This document shows positions 23,711 through 29,418 of a stretch of 29,418 bases of DNA, one piece after another; the first letter of the stretch is position 1, and each line of letters starts with the position of its first letter. This stretch comes from CAYLPU01 sp964385635. Lineage in GTDB: Bacteria; Chloroflexota; Anaerolineae; B4-G1. The position numbers were made by a program, and so were the translations under genes. Below the pieces are notes generated by a model. It was given only the letters and a program-made list of their open reading frames with translations. It did not search any database and was not told where the DNA came from. The stretch covers positions 1 through 29,418 of the forward strand of contig CAYLPU010000062.1 in assembly GCA_964385635.1 (NCBI GenBank), in the 5' to 3' direction.

Positions 23711-25616
23711 ATGACTCGCGACAAGCGTAACTGGCCTGACTTCATCCCAAGACTCCCCGGCTGGATCACGGGGTTCGTCGCCTTCGTCACTGCGGTGGTG
23801 GGATTTATCAAACTACTGCAGGGCGATACGGGCCTGGTGACCATCGCGTTGCTGGCGATAGGCGCGGGCGGTGGAACCCTGGGCTGCGCCTACCTGGCTT
23901 TCAAGCGCACCTGGCCGCTGGTGATAGGTGACAAACGGGCCTGGTTATATCCCCGCTGGCGTCGCTGGGCGCTGGCTGGTCTGGTCATCATCCCCCTGCT
24001 GACGGCGGGCGGGATAGTCTACCATCACTACCAACTGGCCCAGCCTCCCGACAAGGTCATCATCCTCGTCACCGACTTTGACGGGCCGGAACCACAAAAG
24101 TACCGCGTGACCGAGACTGTGCTGGCGCGCCTGCGCGCTGCGCTGGAGGACTATGACGATGTGGAAATCGAGCCTCTGGGACGGGCCATCACCGAAGCGG
24201 AAGGGAGCGCCGCCGCCCGCGCCGAGGGGGAGAAGCGCAAAGCGGCCATCGTCATCTGGGGCTGGTACGGGGTGATGGCCGAAGCCGTGCCGCTGAACGT
24301 GCACTTCGAGATGCTGCGTCCGCCGGAATACATGCCTGAACTGAGGCCGGAAGCAAAGGGCCAGGTGCGTACGATGGCCGTGGCCGAACTGGAGAGTTTC
24401 GACCTGCAAACTCGTCTCTCGGATGAGATGGCCTATCTGAGCCTCTTCTCCGTGGGCATGGCCCGCTACGCGGCGGAAGACTGGGACGGAGCCATCGCCT
24501 GCTTCGGCGACGCGCTGAGCCAGACCACAGAGCGCATACCCGCGCTGGACCAGGGCACAATCTACTTGCACCGCGGGAATGCCTACGCTCACAAAGGCGA
24601 CTACGACCGTGCCATCGCCGACTACGACCGGGCCATCCAACTCCAGCCCGACGACGCCGGGGCCTACAACAACCACGGGGTCGCCTATACCGATACAGGC
24701 GACTACGACCGCGCCATCGCCGACTTCGACCAGGCCATCCAACTCCAGCCCGACTTCGCCGANNNNNNNNNNNNNNNNNNNNNNNNNNNNNNNNNNNNNN
24801 NNNNNNNNNNNNNNNNNNNNNNNNNNNNNNNNNNNNNNNNNNNNNNNNNNNNNNNNNNNNNNCAACCGCGGGGTCGCCTACGCCGACAAAGGCGACTACG
24901 ACCGCGCCATCGCCGACTACGATCAGGCCATCCAACTCCAGCCCGACTACGCCGAAACCTATGTAGGCCGCGGGAACGCCTACTACCACAAGGGCAACTA
25001 CGACCGCGCCATCGCCGACTACGACCAGGCCATCCAACTCCAGCCCGACCTCACCGCGGCCTACAACAACCGCGGGACCGCCTACTACGCCAAAGGCGAC
25101 TACGACCGCGCCATCGCCGACTACGACCAGGCCATCCAACTCCAGCCCGACTACGCCAAAGCCTACAACAACCGCGGGAACGCCTACGCCGACAAAGGCG
25201 ACTACGACCGCGCCATCGCCGACTTCGACCAGGCCATCCAACTCCAGCCCGACTACGCCGCGGCCTATAGCAACCGCGGGGTCGCCTACGCCGACAAAGG
25301 CGACTACGACCGCGCCATCGCCGACTACGACCAGGCCATCCAACTCCAGCCCGACTACGCCAAAGCCTACAACAACCGCGGGAACGCCTACGCCGACAAA
25401 GGCGACTACGACCGCGCCATCGCCGACTTCGACCAGGCCATCCAACTCCAGCCCGACTTCGCCGAAGCCTACTACAACCGCGGGCTCGCTCATAAGTTGA
25501 AGGGAGAAGAAGATAAAGCCATTGCCGACTTCAACGAATTCCTGGAGTTGAGCAACGATCCCTATTGGCGGCAGCAGACGGAGGAGCAGTTGAAAGCATT
25601 GGGGCAAGGTAACTGA
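23711..25616 (+). CDS. Membrane-anchored TPR-repeat protein (interrupted by an assembly gap)
   Basis: An in-frame stop at 23702-23704 makes ATG 23711 the first possible start; AGGAAG is 12 nt upstream. Three hydrophobic segments (about 17-37, 42-62, 87-107) precede an alpha/beta domain (about 113-235: VIILVTDFDGPEPQKYRVTETVLARLRAAL, AAIVIWGWYGVM) similar in style to TolB-N-like or FGGY-independent sensor domains, unassigned. From about residue 250 TPR units follow: one degenerate, two near-identical before the gap, six near-identical and one degenerate after it, each 34 residues with the core GDYDRAIADYDQAIQLQPDYA. TPRs mediate protein-protein contacts. The 100 N break the frame artificially: the two halves are in different frames as printed but belong to one gene. 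Confidence 0.88.
24569..25490 (+). repeat. 102-bp tandem coding repeats (TPR units)
   Basis: Units start at 24569, 24671, then after the gap at 24864, 24966, 25068, 25170, 25272 and 25374, with a degenerate one at 25476; spacing is exactly 102 bp. The DNA is nearly identical between units (GACTACGACCGCGCCATCGC in almost every copy), so they arose by recent duplication rather than ancient TPR divergence. Confidence 0.93.
24763..24862. other. Assembly gap (100 N)
   Basis: Exactly 100 N inside the tandem repeats, a conventional placeholder. Unit 2 stops 10 bases short of its end at 24762 and the next unit begins at 24864. If the repeat stays in register the missing length is 9 + 102n bases, which also restores the frame; 100 does not. 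Confidence 0.95.
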
Positions 25617-25765
25617 GCCCGTCTGAGCCTGGGAAGCAGGGCGAAAAACAACGGATGGGAGCAGACAAGCGGATGATGAAACGGCGGGAGAGAAGAAGAT
25701 AGGGATAGCGCAAATGTAGGAATCATGAGACGAGCTGCCATTTTGTTCGCCGCAGAGGATAGCAC

Positions 25766-28700
25766 ATGCACGAACTTACCTTTGTCAACCACGTCACCAA
25801 CTGGATAGATGAGATTCTGGACAAGCGGCTTGACCTGCCTTTTGGAGAGGCGACTATTGAAGAGAGCGCCAAAGGCAGACGCAAACGCCGCGACCTGACG
25901 CTCTACGATCGGGACGGCAACCTGGCTTTGACCGGCGAGATCAAGTTGCCAGACAAGCCCGATGGCCTCACGCCATACAACGAAGCCGTGGTCATTGATG
26001 CGCACAAAAAGGCCGATGACGAAGGCGTGGGGTACTTTTTCACCTGGAACGTCAATCGCCTGGTGCTGTGGAAAACGTTCGAGCCAGGCGTTCCCCTGAT
26101 TCAGCGCGACCAACGCCTGTTTGAGGTCGTGGACATCCACGACAATAAACAACTCTCGCTTACCCCCGTTCAAGAAAAGATCAAGGCTTTTCTTGAAGAT
26201 TTCCTCACCTCCTTTGCCGACATCCACCGTGGTCTACAAGTTCTGCCCGTCAAGCCGCTGGACGCGCGCTTTATCGAGATGTTGGACACGGCGCTGGATA
26301 CCATCGTATTTCATACGGTAGATGCGCTTCACAAACGGTACCAAACCGACGTCGTCTTTCGGGGTGAGTTGGTAGCCTGGATGGTCAACGAGATGGGCTG
26401 GACTCACTCAGAAGAGACACTCGTCGTTGATCTGGAGCGAGCGGCTAAAACAAGCTGCTACCGGCTGGTCAACAAGTTGATGTTCTACAACGCCCTGCGC
26501 CGTCGCTACAGCGACAAGTTACCCACCATCTCTTTTGGCCCCCTGGAAGACACGGGCGAGAAAATGCACCAGGCGCTGAACGCGTTCTTTGAGAAAGCGA
26601 TCTGGGCTTCAGGGGATTACGAGACGGTTTACCTGCATAACTTTGCCGATATGCTGCCTTTCCTGGCCCCTGTTGCCCTCGAAGGGTGGCGCAACCTGAT
26701 TGACCACATTGACGCTTACGACTTCACCCGTCTGAACTATGACATCGTGGGACGTGTCTTTGAGCGGCTGATCAGTCCCGAAGAACGACATCGCTACGGC
26801 CAGCATTACACCATGCCCGACCTGGTGGACGTGATTAATGGGTTTTGTATTCGCCAGCCCGATGCTGTGGTTGCCGACCCTGCTTGTGGCGGGGGCACGT
26901 TCCTGGTGCGGGCCTATGCTCGCAAAAAGCAGTTGAGCGGTGGCACACTATCCCACGCTCAGTTGCTTGAGCAGATCTACGGTGTGGACATCTCGCCCTT
27001 TGCAGCCCATCTGGCGTTGATCAACCTGGCCGCTCGCGACCTGGACAGCGAACCTAACTACCCACGGGTGGCCGTCGAAGATTTCTTCAATGTGCGCCGG
27101 GGCCATCCCGTTTTCCAGATACCGGCTCAGGGGGTGCTCAAGGTTGAGGGACTGGGCAACAATCAGCAGGTACACATTCCCATTGATCAGGTGGATGTCG
27201 TGGTGGGCAATCCACCTTACGTCCGCCAGGAGGACATAGATCACATCCTCCGAGTAAAGGGGGCTCCCAACAAGCCCTACAAAGAGTTCCTCAAAGAACT
27301 GTTCTACGAAGAATGGGGTAAGGGTGCTCCAAAACCTTCGGCTCGGTCTGATCTATACATTTACTTCTGGCCCCACGGTGCTCACTTTTTGCCCGAGGGG
27401 GGTTACATCGGCCTATTGACTGGAAGTGGTTGGCTTGATAACGAGTATGGCTTCAAGTTACAAGAATTCATTCTGGAGCGGTTCCAGGTGCTCGCTGTGC
27501 TGGAAAGCGACGTCGAACCGTGGTTCACCGAGGCACGGGTGAACACTGCGGCGACTATTTTGCGGCGCACTGATGACCCCCAGGTCCGGGCCGACAATGA
27601 CATCAAGTTTGTCTTTCTGCGCCAACCATTGAGCCAACTCTTGCCCCAAACTGAAAACGAGGCCGTGCGCCAACAGGCCGTGGACGCTCTGGTAGCCGAA
27701 ATCGAAGGTTTGACAGAGAGTATCAACGACGACCATTGGCGGGTGCGTGTGGTGAACCAGGGGCAACTGACGCTGGAGGGATGGGAGTTCAAGGATGAAG
27801 GTGCTGAACTACCTGCAGATTGGGACGGTGACTGGGCCGTGCTGCGGGAGCAAGAGGGGCGCTACGCGGGCACCAAGTGGAGCATCCATCTGCGCGCCCC
27901 CGATCTATTCTTTGAACTGCTCAATGCCTTCGGTGACAAGTTGGTGCCGCTACGCAGTGTGGCCACGGTGAAATATGGTGTCAAGTCTGGTGCGGACAAG
28001 TTCTTCTACGTGCAGGACATCACCGATGGCCTGGACAACGAGACCCTGGCCGAAGTCTATGGTCTGGCCCGGAGCCAAACGGGGAGCGTGCGCGTGGTCA
28101 AAGATGGCGACGGCTCGGCGCATCGGATCGAGGCTCAATATTTGAGGCCGTTGGTATCCAGCGTGATGGAGTTAAGTGGCCCAAAATTGGACAAATCAGC
28201 CTTGAACAAAAAGGTTCTACTCGTTGACGGACAACCAGAGAGCCTGGAAGGTACTCACGTGCTCGATTACATTCGCTACGGCGAGCGGGAGGGATACGAC
28301 AGGAATGTAACCTGTCAGGCGCGAGTGATTGAAGGTGAGAGGGCCTGGTACGAGTTGTGCGACAGCCTGGCCGACGGTGATGTCCTATGGCCCAAGGCTC
28401 ACCAATACCGGCACATCGTGACCTTCAACGATGAGAACTTACCTATCAACTGCCGACTATATGCCATCAAAGCCCGCGAGAACGTGGATCCGAAGGTGCT
28501 GGGAGCGATTCTTAACTCCACGCTGGTTGCCTGGTCCAAGGAGATTTATGGACGGAGAGTAGGTCGCGAAGGAAACACCGACACGATGGTCTTTGAAACC
28601 AAACGAATATTGGTCGTTGATCCTCGTCAGATCTCTCCTGATGTTGCTGATCGTTTGAGAGTGGCCCTCGATAAGCTGATGCAGCGCCCTGCCTTGCCCA

Positions 28701-29398
28701 TTTACCCGATGGGTGATGAATTAGAGCAAGCCGACAGGGTAGAGCTGGACGACGCCGTCCTTGAAGCACTGGGCGTGAGTGATCCAACCGAGCGGCAACG
28801 GTGGCGCGAGCGGGTGTATGACGAATTGAAGCGGCTGTACAAGCGTAAGCGGAAGTTGGAAGAGATTGCCATGGAGAATCGCATCAAAGCCGCCCGCACC
28901 AAGCGCACGGCCAGCGCCCGCACCCTGGCGAAGGAAATCTGGCGTGAGATGGACAAATCAGTCTTCCGTCGCTTCCCTGACGGCTTCGTGCTTCCTGACA
29001 CGCCGACTAAGAAGTTTCGCTTGCCTGAGGGCGAAGTACAGGTGGGACAAGAGCTTTTCACCGGAGCGGGCGCACTGGGCCAGGGTTATATCATGATCGG
29101 AGAAGATCTCAGATACGCCGGAAGTATGATCAAGGCCAAATTTGTCCAGGCGTGGCAAGAGGCAGGAAACACTGGGAAGGTCCATGTCCCCGAAGACGAT
29201 GAAGTCTGCCAGCAAGTATTGGATGCCTATCAACAATACCGAGAAGAGATACAAGAGGACATCCTTCGGTGGGCAAGAAGCCGGACGGCCGATGAACGAT
29301 TGCAGATGCGGGTCATCAGCCTACTGTGGAGGTATATCGGGGAGTACGTGCAATCACAAACAAGCAGCAATTCCCGTTTTAGCATCGTTGCCGCGTGA
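25766..29398 (+). CDS. Type IIG-like restriction-modification enzyme / N6-adenine DNA methyltransferase
   Basis: 1210 residues. An N-terminal nuclease-like domain (about 1-120) has RRDLTLYDRDGNLALTGEIKLPD, where D...E-x-K fits a PD-(D/E)xK site. A helical region leads to the methyltransferase core: motif I DPACGGGTFLVRAY near residue 370 and motif IV GNPPYVR near 480, the NPPY type that methylates adenine N6. Residues about 715-1000 resemble a TaqI/Eco57I-type target-recognition region (LRAPDLFFELLNAFGDKLVPLRSVATVKYGVKSGADKFFYV), and the C-terminus is helical and charged. One chain with nuclease, methylase and specificity parts is the type IIG plan. AGAGGA at 25754-25759 is 6 nt before the ATG. 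No BREX or DISARM partners are in view; only 20 bases follow the stop, so downstream partners cannot be judged. Confidence 0.85.
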   Translation: MHELTFVNHVTNWIDEILDKRLDLPFGEATIEESAKGRRKRRDLTLYDRDGNLALTGEIKLPDKPDGLTPYNEAVVIDAHKKADDEGVGYFFTWNVNRLVLWKTFEPGVPLIQRDQRLFEVVDIHDNKQLSLTPVQEKIKAFLEDFLTSFADIHRGLQVLPVKPLDARFIEMLDTALDTIVFHTVDALHKRYQTDVVFRGELVAWMVNEMGWTHSEETLVVDLERAAKTSCYRLVNKLMFYNALRRRYSDKLPTISFGPLEDTGEKMHQALNAFFEKAIWASGDYETVYLHNFADMLPFLAPVALEGWRNLIDHIDAYDFTRLNYDIVGRVFERLISPEERHRYGQHYTMPDLVDVINGFCIRQPDAVVADPACGGGTFLVRAYARKKQLSGGTLSHAQLLEQIYGVDISPFAAHLALINLAARDLDSEPNYPRVAVEDFFNVRRGHPVFQIPAQGVLKVEGLGNNQQVHIPIDQVDVVVGNPPYVRQEDIDHILRVKGAPNKPYKEFLKELFYEEWGKGAPKPSARSDLYIYFWPHGAHFLPEGGYIGLLTGSGWLDNEYGFKLQEFILERFQVLAVLESDVEPWFTEARVNTAATILRRTDDPQVRADNDIKFVFLRQPLSQLLPQTENEAVRQQAVDALVAEIEGLTESINDDHWRVRVVNQGQLTLEGWEFKDEGAELPADWDGDWAVLREQEGRYAGTKWSIHLRAPDLFFELLNAFGDKLVPLRSVATVKYGVKSGADKFFYVQDITDGLDNETLAEVYGLARSQTGSVRVVKDGDGSAHRIEAQYLRPLVSSVMELSGPKLDKSALNKKVLLVDGQPESLEGTHVLDYIRYGEREGYDRNVTCQARVIEGERAWYELCDSLADGDVLWPKAHQYRHIVTFNDENLPINCRLYAIKARENVDPKVLGAILNSTLVAWSKEIYGRRVGREGNTDTMVFETKRILVVDPRQISPDVADRLRVALDKLMQRPALPIYPMGDELEQADRVELDDAVLEALGVSDPTERQRWRERVYDELKRLYKRKRKLEEIAMENRIKAARTKRTASARTLAKEIWREMDKSVFRRFPDGFVLPDTPTKKFRLPEGEVQVGQELFTGAGALGQGYIMIGEDLRYAGSMIKAKFVQAWQEAGNTGKVHVPEDDEVCQQVLDAYQQYREEIQEDILRWARSRTADERLQMRVISLLWRYIGEYVQSQTSSNSRFSIVAA

Positions 29399-29418
29399 TA
29401 TGGCATCGTAGTGGCGAC

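Noticed and set aside
24864..25475. CRISPR-like regular spacing
   Set aside because: The 102-bp period is continuous near-identical coding sequence with no unique spacers; it encodes TPR units.
24252..25607. Long minus-strand frame through the TPR array with Val/Gly-rich repeats
   Set aside because: It is the antisense of in-register 102-bp repeats, which keep every frame open; it has no start context and crosses the assembly gap.

Overview
The window looks like one scaffold of a GC-rich environmental bacterium, most likely a Chloroflexota (Anaerolineae-type) metagenome-assembled genome. This is inferred from gene style: several eukaryotic-like Ser/Thr kinases with CxxC zinc ribbons, TATAQ- and TPTET-type linkers, a secreted protein whose signal peptide is followed by YLPLVAK, and expanded TPR repeats. 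A run of exactly 100 N at 24763-24862 is a scaffolding gap. No rRNA, tRNA or CRISPR array was seen.

Layout. (1) 1-846: 3' part of a branched-chain amino-acid-type ABC substrate-binding protein. (2) 901-10674: a tight plus-strand cluster of a membrane FHA protein, a VWA protein with three zinc ribbons, four Ser/Thr kinases with different accessory modules (membrane-anchored ectodomain; FHA; three zinc ribbons plus an ECF-S-like membrane domain; TM plus lectin-like ectodomain) and a zinc-ribbon/TM/Ig-like protein. (3) 10705-15460: accessory segment with a small unknown gene, two convergent copies of an [about 119-aa protein + C39-like peptidase] module (one truncated), a membrane-anchored subtilisin with C-terminal zinc ribbons, two copies of a 79-bp MITE-like element each with its own perfect 8-bp target duplication, and a fragment of a gingipain-like (C25) peptidase gene. 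(4) 15461-19106: MoxR ATPase (+), then a minus-strand TVP38/DedA-type gene overlapping an MFS gene, and methylglyoxal synthase. (5) 19195-23710: a secreted protein of unknown function behind a promoter-leader of about 110 bp that is repeated 1.7 kb downstream in front of no intact gene, group II intron-like 3' ends around a GIY-YIG-like gene, a DUF3153/LppM-like lipoprotein, and an intergenic region rich in repeats. (6) 23711-29398: TPR membrane protein with 102-bp tandem coding repeats (contains the gap), then a large type IIG-like DNA methyltransferase/nuclease.

How it may work together (inference). Region 2 reads as one phosphorylation-signalling unit: kinases write phospho-Thr, FHA domains read it, and zinc ribbons recur on the VWA protein, one kinase, the Ig-like protein and the neighbouring subtilisin, as if they were a shared docking tag. 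Several members place sensor-like domains (VWA, lectin-like, Ig-like, ECF-S-like) in or across the membrane. The least conventional items are the kinase fused to an ECF-S-like membrane domain, the mirrored C39 module, the MITE pair and the duplicated promoter-leader.
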